NCBI GenBank assembly: GCA_035633115.1
Contig: DASQFN010000047.1
Coordinates: 124,001 to 188,000, forward strand
Origin: Gemmatimonadaceae bacterium
Lineage (GTDB): Bacteria; Gemmatimonadota; Gemmatimonadetes; Gemmatimonadales; Gemmatimonadaceae
Length of the DNA stretch: 64,000 nt
Direction of reading: 5' to 3'
Shown here: positions 1 to 8,615 of the stretch, piece by piece
How positions within the stretch are numbered: position 1 is the first letter of the stretch
Layout: each line of letters starts with the position of its first letter
Position numbers and translations under genes: made by a program
Notes under the pieces: generated by a model
What the model saw: the letters and a program-made list of their open reading frames with translations, nothing else
What the model was told of the DNA's origin: nothing
The model's database searches: none

Positions 1-1530
1 ATGACCATCACCGGCAACCCGCCCGTAATTCCGGCGCCGGCAGCAGCGTTGCCGACGGGCTGGGGTGATTCAGCCCCTCATCCAGCGTTGACGCCGTCGT
101 CGCAGCGATTGCGGCCTGCGGGCGTACCAGTGCGCCGATCGCTTCTCCGGTTGGCGGGCTTTGGTGCGATTCCCCTGATAGGGCTTGTAGCCGGGGATTG
201 GATTGCCAGCGTTGCCCTGGCCGTTCTTTTCGTGGCCTGGAAATTTCTCTCCCGGGAGCCGGGGCCTCCGATCGTGGCTGCCGCGTTCAGCATGCAGTGG
301 CTTCAGGTCGTCGCCGGGATTCTGTACTTCGTGTTCACGGGCCGGCGTGTTATCGAGATGCTTTCGGACGATTACCGGCCAATGGCCGTAATCGGCCTCA
401 CGTCCATCGTGGTGCTCTTTACCGGCTTCTATCTGGCGGGAGGATTCGGCCGCGCGAAGCGACTGCGCGCCAATGCTCAACGCCTGCTCCCCTGGCCGAC
501 GCTCAAGATCGCAGTCTTCTACGTCCTCACGGTTGCCCTGTCCGGAGTCCTCCAGGAAGTTGCCTTGTCAACGGGTGGCCTGACGCAGGTAATCCTGGTC
601 TTCAGCCACGTTCGGTACGTGTTGCTGTTTTTGCTCGTGACGCGACTCACGACGCCGAGGCTGCGCTGGCCGTTGATCGCAGCGATACTCGCGACAGAAG
701 TCGCTCTCGGGGTCACGGGATTCTACGGAGGCTTTCGGGAGCCTCTCGTAATCACGGCGATTGCGATCTTCGGGGCGATGGACAAGAAGAGAATCGGCAC
801 GTGGGTTTTCATTGGGTCCATCGCGGCGCTCGCGTTGGCGGCCGCTCTGATCTGGACTGCCGCCAAGCCGATCGTCCGCCAGCCTGCCCTGGCCACCGCC
901 TCACCCGCCGAACGTCTGAACGCGGTGATTTCGCTGACCGGACCCACCTTCGCCGGGGGGGCTGGAGCATGGAAGGGCCAGGCCGACAACCTCGTTTCAC
1001 GCCTGTGGGCGATTTATTACGCGGGACTTGCGTACAAGCGGATACCAGCGGTCATGCCGCACGAAAACGGCGCAATCCTATGGGGCGCGATCGAGAACGT
1101 CCTCACACCGCGGCTCTTCTTTCCCAGCAAGCCGGTGCTCCCCTCGCAGAGCGACGAGGTGCGAAAATATTCCGGAGTTTGGGTAGGAGGCCGCGAAATC
1201 AACACCAGCTTCGCGTTCGGATATGTTGGCGAAGCGTACGTCGATTTCGGACTTCCCCTCATGTTCGTCCCGATGTTCATTCTGGGACTTTCACTCGGCT
1301 TCGCTTATCGCTGGCTGAATCGCCACATAAGGCACGACGAGCTGCGCGTCGGCGTTACAGCAGTAATCGTCTGGTCAACCCTCGGAGTTTACGAGGCTTC
1401 GTGGGTGATGCTGATTGGGCCGTCAATCACTATCCTGGCGGTTCTTGGCGGGTCCGCTTACCTCCTCGATCGCACGCTCACAGCCGGAGGGAAGCAGCGC
1501 ACAATTGGCTATTTGTCGAAAGCCTCGTAG
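1..1530 (+). CDS. Multi-pass membrane protein, Wzy-like oligosaccharide polymerase candidate
   Basis: The frame starts with ATG at the first base of the window, so the true start could lie further upstream. As read it gives 509 residues. The first ~45 are soluble and Pro/Ala-rich. About eleven hydrophobic helices follow, with one long hydrophilic stretch (roughly residues 285-400) between helices in the second half. That layout (many helices, one big periplasmic loop) is usual for O-antigen/oligosaccharide polymerases, and GEAYVDFG near residue 410 resembles a conserved patch of oligosaccharide repeat-unit polymerases. No catalytic motif is diagnostic, so the polymerase role is inferred from topology and from the polysaccharide locus. 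Its 3' end overlaps the convergent GT4 gene by 22 bp. Confidence 0.6.
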   Translation: MTITGNPPVIPAPAAALPTGWGDSAPHPALTPSSQRLRPAGVPVRRSLLRLAGFGAIPLIGLVAGDWIASVALAVLFVAWKFLSREPGPPIVAAAFSMQWLQVVAGILYFVFTGRRVIEMLSDDYRPMAVIGLTSIVVLFTGFYLAGGFGRAKRLRANAQRLLPWPTLKIAVFYVLTVALSGVLQEVALSTGGLTQVILVFSHVRYVLLFLLVTRLTTPRLRWPLIAAILATEVALGVTGFYGGFREPLVITAIAIFGAMDKKRIGTWVFIGSIAALALAAALIWTAAKPIVRQPALATASPAERLNAVISLTGPTFAGGAGAWKGQADNLVSRLWAIYYAGLAYKRIPAVMPHENGAILWGAIENVLTPRLFFPSKPVLPSQSDEVRKYSGVWVGGREINTSFAFGYVGEAYVDFGLPLMFVPMFILGLSLGFAYRWLNRHIRHDELRVGVTAVIVWSTLGVYEASWVMLIGPSITILAVLGGSAYLLDRTLTAGGKQRTIGYLSKAS

Positions 1531-2600
1531 GCAGCTAGCGCCTCGTGGCAGCGCTTCTCAAAACTGGCGGTCGAGAAGTATTCCAATTCACTGCGCGGAG
1601 GCACGACGGGATCGAGCAACGCCGAGCGAATCGCGGCTACGAGCTCATCGGGGCGCGCAGGATCTACCAGCAAACCCCAGGTGCCGTTCCTCAGCGCCTC
1701 ACGGCTGCCGTCGATCTTGCTCGCGATGACGGGGACTCCGACAGCGAGCGCTTCCAAAAAAACGTAACCGAACCCCTCGAGCCGGCTCGGCATCACGAAC
1801 ACGTTCGCCAGCCGGTAGTAATCGCGTTTTTCCGCTTCGTCTACGTAGCCTGCGAAACGTACGTGATCCTCCAAACCGAGTCCGCGAGCTTTCGCCTCCA
1901 GTCGAGCACGGTCCGATCCGTCGCCTACCGCGATATATGCAACGTCGGGCATCTCTTCACGAACTGCAGGCAGCACTTCGAGGATCTCGTCGAATCCCTT
2001 TGCCTGCTCGGCCGCATCCATCCTCCCCACGGTCAGTAATGTCCGGCGGCCCTGGAGACCGAGGCGCGCAATCAGCGACTCGTTTTTCGTGCCGGGAGCA
2101 TACGTCGCGAGGTCTATCGCGTTAGGGATGAGAAATGATCGGTTCTCGGGAACCTTCGTCCACGCGCGCATTTTCGCGAAAGTGATCTCACTGATGGATA
2201 CGAACCCGAACACGAAGGCGAGCATCAGTCGCGTAATCCATCCGCGGTGATACCACACCTCGATGCCGTACGTCACAAGAATAATCCGGGCACCGGATAG
2301 CGCTGCTGCTGCGACTGCGGCTGGAAGGAGATTGATGTGCGCACAGACAATCCAGTCGACGTTTCCGCGGGCCGCTGTGCCGAGAACTGTCGACGTGAAC
2401 TGCAATTTCCCCCGAGAGGCGCCGTGAAGGTGGGTCGTTCGTGCCGGCAGTGGCTCCGGCTCGCGGGCGATCACCCGAGGGATCACCGTGACCTTTTCCG
2501 TGTCCGGGTAGCGAGCCAGCGCCGCGATCAGGTCACGGTTGTATTGCGCAATTCCGCCCGTTCCACCGTAAGCGTCCGTGACGAGGACGAGTACTCTCAA
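1509..2600 (-). CDS. Glycosyltransferase family 4 (GT-B fold)
   Basis: 363 residues. The N-terminal Rossmann half opens with RVLVLVTDAYGGTGGIAQYN, the Gly-rich acceptor-side loop of GT4 enzymes. The C-terminal half has the donor-binding signature PSRLEGFGYVFLEAL (E-x7-E type) followed by GVPVIASKIDGSRE. It should transfer a sugar from a nucleotide sugar to a lipid-linked glycan on the cytoplasmic face. The frame is open much further upstream, but homology begins at RVLVLV, so I place the start at TTG 2600, 12 nt after the stop of the preceding membrane glycosyltransferase gene. The two probably form one minus-strand operon. Donor and acceptor cannot be read from the sequence. Confidence 0.85.
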   Translation of the reverse strand: MRVLVLVTDAYGGTGGIAQYNRDLIAALARYPDTEKVTVIPRVIAREPEPLPARTTHLHGASRGKLQFTSTVLGTAARGNVDWIVCAHINLLPAAVAAAALSGARIILVTYGIEVWYHRGWITRLMLAFVFGFVSISEITFAKMRAWTKVPENRSFLIPNAIDLATYAPGTKNESLIARLGLQGRRTLLTVGRMDAAEQAKGFDEILEVLPAVREEMPDVAYIAVGDGSDRARLEAKARGLGLEDHVRFAGYVDEAEKRDYYRLANVFVMPSRLEGFGYVFLEALAVGVPVIASKIDGSREALRNGTWGLLVDPARPDELVAAIRSALLDPVVPPRSELEYFSTASFEKRCHEALAAYEAFDK

Positions 2601-2611
2601 GGATGCATCAG

Positions 2612-3970
2612 CTACGGTCGAGACTGAGCGTTGTAAACACGGTTCGCTCGGCCGCCGCCGTAACGGCTCAGAATGCTGTCTGCCCGGGCGTTGTATTTCT
2701 GCTTCTCCGCGGGGCCGAGGGTGTGGAGCGCGGCAGTCGCCATGCCACCGTCCGTACCGTAGAGCCGGCCGAAGTTTCCGCCGCTCAGTGAGATTCTGCT
2801 CGTGTAAGCAAGCGCCACAATTCCAGTCAGCGCTACCCACGCTGCGTACACCGGCACAAAGAGCCGTACAGCTCGACTTTTTGGAGCTCGAGCGAGCGTC
2901 GATACGACATGGGCGACGATGAGCGGCGCGATAGGCATCCACAGCCGCGGCGAGTCGTACGGCCAGAGGGCCAGAATCGCCAGATAAAAGATGAGGTAAA
3001 CGCCGGCCAGATCGAGGCGGGACGGCTTCTGCCGCGCGAGCATCAGCGCGACCAGGGCAACGAGACCGGCCGCGGCGAAAACCGGTTGAAGAGCGTGAAA
3101 CCGTGAGAGGGGAAGATTGATGATCAGCTCTCCAAAGCCGGTGAGCATTCCGTAAAGCCGATCAACGACAGGTGAGCTCAAACCGCCACGCACGTACCAG
3201 AACCGTGGATGGACCATGTAATGGGTAAAGGCTGCCGTTCTCGACAGAATCAGCACCACTGCCGCAAGAACGACGACGAGAGAAATCGTTGCGGCCGCGG
3301 GTAATTGTCTCCATCTCCAGGCTGGCCGCACATCGTGCACCGCCGAGAGGCATCCCCAGAGCAGAGCGGGAATGAGCGCCAGTCCAACGAGTCGAACGCT
3401 GACGGCCAGGCCGGCCAGGGCGAACGACAGTCCGAACAGCATCAAGCGCTTGAGTCCGTTGGCCGATAATGCCGTCGACGCTGCGGCCAGCGAAAGCAAT
3501 GATGCTCCGAAAAAGGCGGCTTCGGGGAGCGGCGCAGCAACACTCCTTACGACCTGGACGAGGAGAAGCGTAGCGACGACAATCCACATCCGCACCTGAA
3601 TCGCGCGATCACCGAATATCCGCCAGGTGGCCCAGACTCCGAGCCCGAGAAAAAGGGAATTGGCAAGAATAAAGAAGAAAGTCGATCCCAGACCGGTGCG
3701 GTCGAGCAATGCGATGATTACCGGGTAGCCGGGCGGGAAGGGAACCGTTGGCAGTGCGCGCCCGTCGGCCATCGCCGCAGCCGTGCTGAGGTAGTCCACG
3801 GCATCGCTATCGAGTCGCAGTGGGCTCAGGGTCTGCAGGAGGTACAACGCGCCAAGCCCGAGCAAGACCATCGGGAACAGCCAGTGCCGCAACACGCCCT
3901 CTCCCTCCCACGGGAGCCCCGCGCGCCTCGGCGAAGCGTGCGGGCGATCGGAGTTTTCGGCAGCCGTCAT
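2612..3970 (-). CDS. GT-C type membrane glycosyltransferase (PMT/ArnT-like)
   Basis: 452 residues from ATG 3970. After a short cytoplasmic tail and a first helix comes LRLDSDAVDYLSTAAAMADG, the acidic first-loop region typical of GT-C enzymes that use polyprenyl-phosphate sugars. Roughly ten more helices follow, with a soluble C-terminal tail of ~70 residues ending in NAQSRP. It would act at the periplasmic face, moving a sugar from a lipid carrier to a glycan or lipid. The ATG is 36 nt from the ATG of the divergent phosphatase gene, so both promoters must overlap the 5' ends. The frame is open upstream on this strand, but that part is antisense to the phosphatase gene and is not protein-like. 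Confidence 0.7.
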   Translation of the reverse strand: MTAAENSDRPHASPRRAGLPWEGEGVLRHWLFPMVLLGLGALYLLQTLSPLRLDSDAVDYLSTAAAMADGRALPTVPFPPGYPVIIALLDRTGLGSTFFFILANSLFLGLGVWATWRIFGDRAIQVRMWIVVATLLLVQVVRSVAAPLPEAAFFGASLLSLAAASTALSANGLKRLMLFGLSFALAGLAVSVRLVGLALIPALLWGCLSAVHDVRPAWRWRQLPAAATISLVVVLAAVVLILSRTAAFTHYMVHPRFWYVRGGLSSPVVDRLYGMLTGFGELIINLPLSRFHALQPVFAAAGLVALVALMLARQKPSRLDLAGVYLIFYLAILALWPYDSPRLWMPIAPLIVAHVVSTLARAPKSRAVRLFVPVYAAWVALTGIVALAYTSRISLSGGNFGRLYGTDGGMATAALHTLGPAEKQKYNARADSILSRYGGGRANRVYNAQSRP

Positions 3971-4006
3971 GCGTGGAAGTTCCACACCAACGCTAAATTG
4001 CGCCAC

Positions 4007-4798
4007 ATGCTGGATTTCCATAACCATCTCATGCCGGCCGTCGATGATGGCGCTGCCGACATCGATGAAGCGCGGTCGGGGCTTTCGGTTCTGGTATCGC
4101 ATGGAGTCGAAACGCTCATCACCACCCCGCACCTTCGCGCGTCGCTGATCGATCGGCCCCGTGACTTCGAGGCCTACCTCGACGTTCTCGATAACGCCTG
4201 GCACGCGCTGAAAACGCTGGCGTCGGCCGAGTTCCCCCAGATGCGGGTGGAGCGTGGCGCTGAGATCATGCTGGATGTCCCGCGGCCCGATTTTGCCGAT
4301 CCGCGGCTGCGTCTCGCCGGGACCTCGTTTGTGCTTCTCGAGTTTCCGTTCATGTCGATACCGCCGCACAGCACGCTCGCCATTCGTGAAGTTGCGCGAA
4401 AGGGATGGATTCCTGTAATCGCGCATCCCGAGCGCTACAGGAACATTCCGACCAATTATGATCTGGTTGAGGATTGGCGCGACTCGGGCGCGCGGATCCA
4501 GGTGAATGCCGGCTCGTTCATCGGATATTATGGAGCTGCCGCTAAGTCGATTGCGTGGAGTCTCCTCCAGCGCGGGTGCGTGGATTACCTCTCGAGCGAC
4601 TATCACTCGCGCGGCAAGTGCGCAGTCCGCCCTTGCGCCGACGCGTTCGAGCGACGGGGAGGAGCATCCCAGTTGCGCGCTCTGACAGCGACCAACCCCG
4701 AGCGCCTGCTCTGTGACCAGCTGCCCCTGCCGGTACCACCCCTCCTCGAGCAGCGTGCGGCATTCTGGCGGCGACTCCTTCCCAGGTCATTACGCTGA
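4007..4798 (+). CDS. CpsB/CapC-type metal-dependent tyrosine phosphatase (PHP domain)
   Basis: 263 residues. A PHP-fold metal site is visible: HNH at residues 5-7, TPH at 40-42, E86 in RGAEIML, AHPERY with H140, and SSDYH with D198 and H200. This matches the CpsB/Wzb/YwqE group, Mn-dependent phosphatases that dephosphorylate the BY-kinase controlling polysaccharide chain length and export. No BY-kinase is visible in the window, and the Wzz-type protein at ~58.8-59.9 kb lacks a kinase domain, so the partner must be elsewhere. Its stop is shared with a CTGA overlap to the next membrane glycosyltransferase gene, suggesting translational coupling. Confidence 0.85.
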   Translation: MLDFHNHLMPAVDDGAADIDEARSGLSVLVSHGVETLITTPHLRASLIDRPRDFEAYLDVLDNAWHALKTLASAEFPQMRVERGAEIMLDVPRPDFADPRLRLAGTSFVLLEFPFMSIPPHSTLAIREVARKGWIPVIAHPERYRNIPTNYDLVEDWRDSGARIQVNAGSFIGYYGAAAKSIAWSLLQRGCVDYLSSDYHSRGKCAVRPCADAFERRGGASQLRALTATNPERLLCDQLPLPVPPLLEQRAAFWRRLLPRSLR

Positions 4799-6657
4799 GC
4801 GATCTGCATCCACTGATTCAGGGCGTCATTGCGACACTGATCGCCGCTCTTGCCCTGAGCGCGTGGATTGCCATTGGCTCTTTTTTTGTCAGGACAACAG
4901 CTGATGACAGCGTCCTAACGCTGCCGGTGTCGCTGCTCGCGGGGAGCGGACTGACAGCAGCCGCCTACGCGGTACTCACCCGGCTTGGCGTAGTTGACGG
5001 AGCGATATTGTCCGTCGCCACGGTATCTCTCGTGGCTCTCGCCCTTCGGCCAGCTGTTACGTGGCGCATAATCCGTGGTCTCGCTGCCGAGTATCGGGCC
5101 ACGCTGCGCGAGAGCCAGCTCCTGCGCATGGTTGCAGTTCCTCTCGCGGCGCTTCTCTGGATTGGCGCGATTGGTCCGCCTCGAGACGCGGACGTCATGC
5201 GATATCATCTGGCACACATACGACAGATAATCAGCGATGGCCGCTGGGAGACCATTCTTGATTATCACTACGCGTTTCCGTTTGGATGGACGCTCAATTA
5301 CCTGCCCTTCGAGCGGATGCACCTGCCCCAGGCGGCCGCCCTCGTCAACGTCGGGCTGTGGCTCGCTATGCTCGGCGGACTGCTCAGCATTACCCGTGCG
5401 GCGAGGACGATACCACCGGCGGCGTTGATCTGCGCGGCTTTCATGGCGCATCCATTCGTCCTTCGTGTGTTTTCGAGCGCAACGGCGGACGCGTATGCGG
5501 TCTTCGCTGTTTACTCGATCGCAGTCCTGCTGTTGCGGGCAGACGATGAAAAGTCATCACATGCGTCGTTGGTTGGGTTCGTGTGCTTGATCGGCGCGCA
5601 GAGCCGCTATCAAATGCTGGCGGCCGCTATCGCGGGAAGTCTCGTCTTCCTCGGTATGGCGTTCCGGCCCCGTGGATGGCGGACGGCCCTTGGCTTTTCG
5701 AAGGGTGCGGTCGCGGCAGTGGTTCTATGCGTCCCCTTTTACGTCGCCAACCTTAGGGACTTCGGCAACCCCGTATGGCCCCTGTTCGTCCGCGAGATCA
5801 ACGGAACTCTCGATTACGCCAATCGGGTAGCGGCGCTGTACTCCACTTCACTTGTCGGACAGTACGACTTTCGGGCATTCGTGGTGCGCTTCCTGGAGCT
5901 CATTACGACCCCTCTGGTACTGCCGCTGGCGCTCGTCCTCGTTCTGCTCGTCCCCGCGTCTCTTGCATCGCCCGCGGCACGTTATCGGCGCGTCGCGATT
6001 TTTGGCACATTGATCCTTGTGCTATGGGCCATCGCACAGCCGCGACTCTTTCCGAAGCACGTCCTGCTACTTCTTCCTATCGGAGCGCTGCTGGCGGCCG
6101 CCGCGCTCGAAGGGCGGACAGTGGGACATGCCGCCGGCCGCGCGATGCACACCGCATTCGGGGCGGCCGTCGTCGCAATGCTCGCCGTGTCGGCAATTCT
6201 TTCCGGCGATTACATCCGCTACGCAGTAACCGGGAATCGCGCCGAGTACCACCGGTTCACGTGGTATTATCCGGTTTATGACTGGGTGAATCACAACACT
6301 TCGCGCGATTCGCGTTTCCTGGTCGTCGCGTACTCGGGTCACAGTTATTACCTCGACCGGAGGTATCGCCGAGCAGATCCCTGGCTCAGTGGTGTTGTTG
6401 ATTGGTCGCGTGTTGCGTCAGCCGGTGATGTCGATAAGATCGTGCGTGACGGGGCATACGATTACCTGATCTACGACGATCGGGATTGGAGTGACTTCAT
6501 GGGCGGCTCGGCGATGTCGCGCGCTGTCAGATCAGCCATGTTGCAGGGCACGCTGGTTCCAGTGCATCAGTCCCGGGAGAAGCTCTACAGCAGTCGGTTC
6601 ATGCGCGACTTTACCGAAACGACAGTCTACGTGCTCCGTCGTGGCGCGGGTCTATGA
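4795..6657 (+). CDS. GT-C/PMT-like membrane glycosyltransferase with likely CTG start
   Basis: Multi-pass membrane protein. After two or three helices it has RDADVMRYHLAHIRQII, an acidic-plus-HL loop like that of the GT-C protein at 55 kb, then ~10 helices and a soluble tail of ~120 residues. The first conventional in-frame start is GTG 4927, but the frame is open and protein-like upstream. It encodes a complete first helix (TLIAALALSAWIAIGSFF) between 4830 and 4890. No ATG, GTG or TTG is in frame there. The best candidate is CTG 4795, overlapping the upstream TGA and preceded by AGG eight nt before. From CTG the protein has 620 residues. Membrane sugar transfer is inferred from topology. Confidence 0.7.
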   Translation: MSDLHPLIQGVIATLIAALALSAWIAIGSFFVRTTADDSVLTLPVSLLAGSGLTAAAYAVLTRLGVVDGAILSVATVSLVALALRPAVTWRIIRGLAAEYRATLRESQLLRMVAVPLAALLWIGAIGPPRDADVMRYHLAHIRQIISDGRWETILDYHYAFPFGWTLNYLPFERMHLPQAAALVNVGLWLAMLGGLLSITRAARTIPPAALICAAFMAHPFVLRVFSSATADAYAVFAVYSIAVLLLRADDEKSSHASLVGFVCLIGAQSRYQMLAAAIAGSLVFLGMAFRPRGWRTALGFSKGAVAAVVLCVPFYVANLRDFGNPVWPLFVREINGTLDYANRVAALYSTSLVGQYDFRAFVVRFLELITTPLVLPLALVLVLLVPASLASPAARYRRVAIFGTLILVLWAIAQPRLFPKHVLLLLPIGALLAAAALEGRTVGHAAGRAMHTAFGAAVVAMLAVSAILSGDYIRYAVTGNRAEYHRFTWYYPVYDWVNHNTSRDSRFLVVAYSGHSYYLDRRYRRADPWLSGVVDWSRVASAGDVDKIVRDGAYDYLIYDDRDWSDFMGGSAMSRAVRSAMLQGTLVPVHQSREKLYSSRFMRDFTETTVYVLRRGAGL

Positions 6658-6760
6658 GAGCGCTCGGCAAGTAGATCACGCTGAGGCTCGGAAAGTTCAG
6701 GGTCTCCCCGACAAAGGAGATTCTACCGACACCCGCCATCTGCGAAAAAGCGGGCCATGC

Positions 6761-6789
6761 TTGCGCCCTGAGCCGGGAACACATATAAA
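6761..6789 (+). promoter_or_regulatory. Sigma-70-like promoter of the PqqD-knottin gene
   Basis: TTGCGC (6761-6766) and TATAAA (6784-6789) are separated by exactly 17 bp. Transcription would begin near 6796, giving a leader of about 50 nt before the GGAG ribosome site at 6832-6835. It is the best-formed promoter I see in the window and drives a single gene that is closed by a strong terminator. Confidence 0.6.
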
Positions 6790-6844
6790 TACGGTCCATA
6801 AGTCGCCCTCGCGTCAACGACAACGTCCCGCGGAGATGGAAAAT

Positions 6845-7351
6845 ATGAATTCGCTTCCTCGCGTTCGCCCCGGATTGCTCCGTCACCAGCTCGACAGGCA
6901 GGTGCTGATTTACGACGCTCGCGACGACCGCGTGCACCTTCTGGACACGACGACAGGTCACGTGTTCGAACTCCTCGAGGAAGGTGGCCGGGGCCGCGAG
7001 GGAATCGTCGCGGAGCTGGCGACCCGAATGAACGCGGGGGAGAGCGACAGCCTGTTGCAGCTCTCGCTCGACGAGCTGAGAAAGGCCGATCTCCTCGATG
7101 ACGTTTCTGCTCCGGTGGCGCCCCTCACTGAGATCAATCGACGCGACCTGCTTCGGAAGGTTGGAATGGCAGGTGCAGCGGCGCTTCTGATTCCGGCCAT
7201 CGCGACGCTGACCGCGACCTCAGCTTATGCGCAGGCGTCCTGTCTTCCGCTCGACCATCTCTGTGACCCCAACCTGATACCATGCTGCACGCCCAATACG
7301 TGTCAGGACGTGGATCCTGGCACTGAAGTGGGGACCTGCCAGGCTCCCTGA
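6845..7351 (+). CDS. PqqD-domain protein with internal Tat-like signal and six-Cys knottin-like tail
   Basis: 168 residues from ATG 6845 (GGAG nine nt upstream; ATG 6836 is an alternative). Residues 1-90 look like a PqqD/RRE fold, the small domain that binds RiPP leader peptides: PRVRPGLLRHQL, then LLDTTTGHVFELLE. Residues 98-130 resemble a twin-arginine signal: NRRDLLRKVG, a hydrophobic run at 109-122, and AYA before a possible cut after A129. The remaining ~39 residues hold six cysteines at 133, 140, 147, 148, 153 and 165, spaced C-x6-C-x6-CC-x4-C-x11-C, the inhibitor-cystine-knot order. It has its own promoter and terminator. The exported, disulfide-bonded peptide and its function are inferred; neighbours suggest processing. 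Confidence 0.75.
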   Translation: MNSLPRVRPGLLRHQLDRQVLIYDARDDRVHLLDTTTGHVFELLEEGGRGREGIVAELATRMNAGESDSLLQLSLDELRKADLLDDVSAPVAPLTEINRRDLLRKVGMAGAAALLIPAIATLTATSAYAQASCLPLDHLCDPNLIPCCTPNTCQDVDPGTEVGTCQAP

Positions 7352-7385
7352 GGTCATCTTCTTTACAGCCGAACAGAACTTTCGC

Positions 7386-7415
7386 AAAAGGGCCCCTCTT
7401 TGAGGGGCCCTTTTT
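7386..7415. terminator. Strong intrinsic terminator, probably bidirectional
   Basis: Perfect 13-bp arms AAAAGGGCCCCTC (7386-7398) and GAGGGGCCCTTTT (7402-7414) with a TTT loop, ending in five T on the plus strand and four on the minus strand. It closes the PqqD-knottin gene and lies 29 bp beyond the end of the convergent MauE-thioredoxin gene, so it can serve both. Confidence 0.92.
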
Positions 7416-7444
7416 CTGTGGCACGCATCCGTGATCAGAAGAGG

Positions 7445-8434
7445 TCAGGTACTCAGCCGCGCAGGCGCTTGCTCAAATCGATTGATTGGCTCCAGCGGCG
7501 TTTCAGCCTCGGGGAAGAATGCTTGCCTGAACCGGTGAAAGAACTCGGGTGGCATGTTCCCACGCCACTGTTTTTGAATCCTTCCACCTGTCACAAGCAC
7601 GGTGGTCGGCACGCTCCACACCAGCCGATTCATGAGGGTCTGCGGTATGGTCGTAATCGGGAAACGGATCCCCGCGGCTTCGACGAATGTTTCCAGCCTC
7701 TCCCTGGATGTCGCGACGACCCCAGCCACTCGGGGTAGTCCAGGGGTCGGCTGAATGGCGTTGAGCACACGCACCCATTGCTTGCAGTACGGGCAGTCAG
7801 GCCCCAGAAAAGAAACCAGAAACTCCGTTTCGTCCTCGGGGACAGCGCCCCACGCGGACCGCCAGCGCCGTCCGACTTTAAGCGGGCTCATGTCGATCAT
7901 GAACCGACCGTGCCGGCGAAGCGTTTGCTGAGATGCAAAGGCGAAAGCGCCAAGCCCGACCGCGACCGCGGCCGCTGCGACGAATTTCCATGGAAGCGTC
8001 TCGGGCGACGGAGGCAGAAATATCCACGCCGAGAGCGCCAGTGCGGCGAGGGCGGCGTTGAGCGCGATGCTCTGGGACATTGAAGGGACTACGTATCCGC
8101 CGTAACACCCGCAATCGGTCGTTTGTCCGCTTTTTACGCCCCACCAGCTCACGGCGGTGAGTGCAACAAGCAACACGACAGTAGCGGGCAACACCACGGC
8201 CGGCGCCACTCTCAGGATCAGTGCGACTCCCAAGGCGCCCTCGAACGCGGCAGCGGCTAATACCGCGCGTTGAACGAGCCGGCGAGGTATCCATCCAAGT
8301 CGTGTCAGATGCGCGGCGAAAACGTGGGGCGCTATCGCTTTGATCGCTCCGCCCCAGAGAAAGACCGCGCCAACGACCCACGGGCCGAGCACGAGCCAGG
8401 AAACTCCAGAAAGCATCTCGCCGGAAACAATCAT
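7445..8434 (-). CDS. MauE-like membrane domain fused to thioredoxin-fold domain
   Basis: 329 residues from ATG 8434 (ATG 8416 also possible). Four helices lie in residues 10-165, with DCGCYGG at 107-112, the Cys pair of MauE/DoxX-like redox membrane proteins. After a helix at ~150-168 comes a soluble thioredoxin-like domain with the active-site motif CPYC at 214-217 and a cis-proline loop SVPTTVL around P276. MauE is needed for disulfide-rich methylamine dehydrogenase maturation, and similar fusions pass electrons across the membrane to thiol partners. The gene converges on the six-Cys peptide gene, and its 5' end faces the nucleotidyltransferase gene, so a role in forming or correcting that peptide's disulfides is a reasonable inference. 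Confidence 0.78.
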   Translation of the reverse strand: MIVSGEMLSGVSWLVLGPWVVGAVFLWGGAIKAIAPHVFAAHLTRLGWIPRRLVQRAVLAAAAFEGALGVALILRVAPAVVLPATVVLLVALTAVSWWGVKSGQTTDCGCYGGYVVPSMSQSIALNAALAALALSAWIFLPPSPETLPWKFVAAAAVAVGLGAFAFASQQTLRRHGRFMIDMSPLKVGRRWRSAWGAVPEDETEFLVSFLGPDCPYCKQWVRVLNAIQPTPGLPRVAGVVATSRERLETFVEAAGIRFPITTIPQTLMNRLVWSVPTTVLVTGGRIQKQWRGNMPPEFFHRFRQAFFPEAETPLEPINRFEQAPARLST

Positions 8435-8615
8435 AGCAGGTAGCTGGTCAAAGGAAAATAAAGATGGAGCTGCCACGGCGCGCGTCGGAGAAATGACTGA
8501 ATGCTTCGGCCACAGGGAATCGGTGTACTTTCGAAATGATGCGATGGTGATGATTTTTCGCCCCACCTGGATTTTGCAACGCCTTTCGCAGACATGTGAC
8601 CCAGCACCCCGGAAA

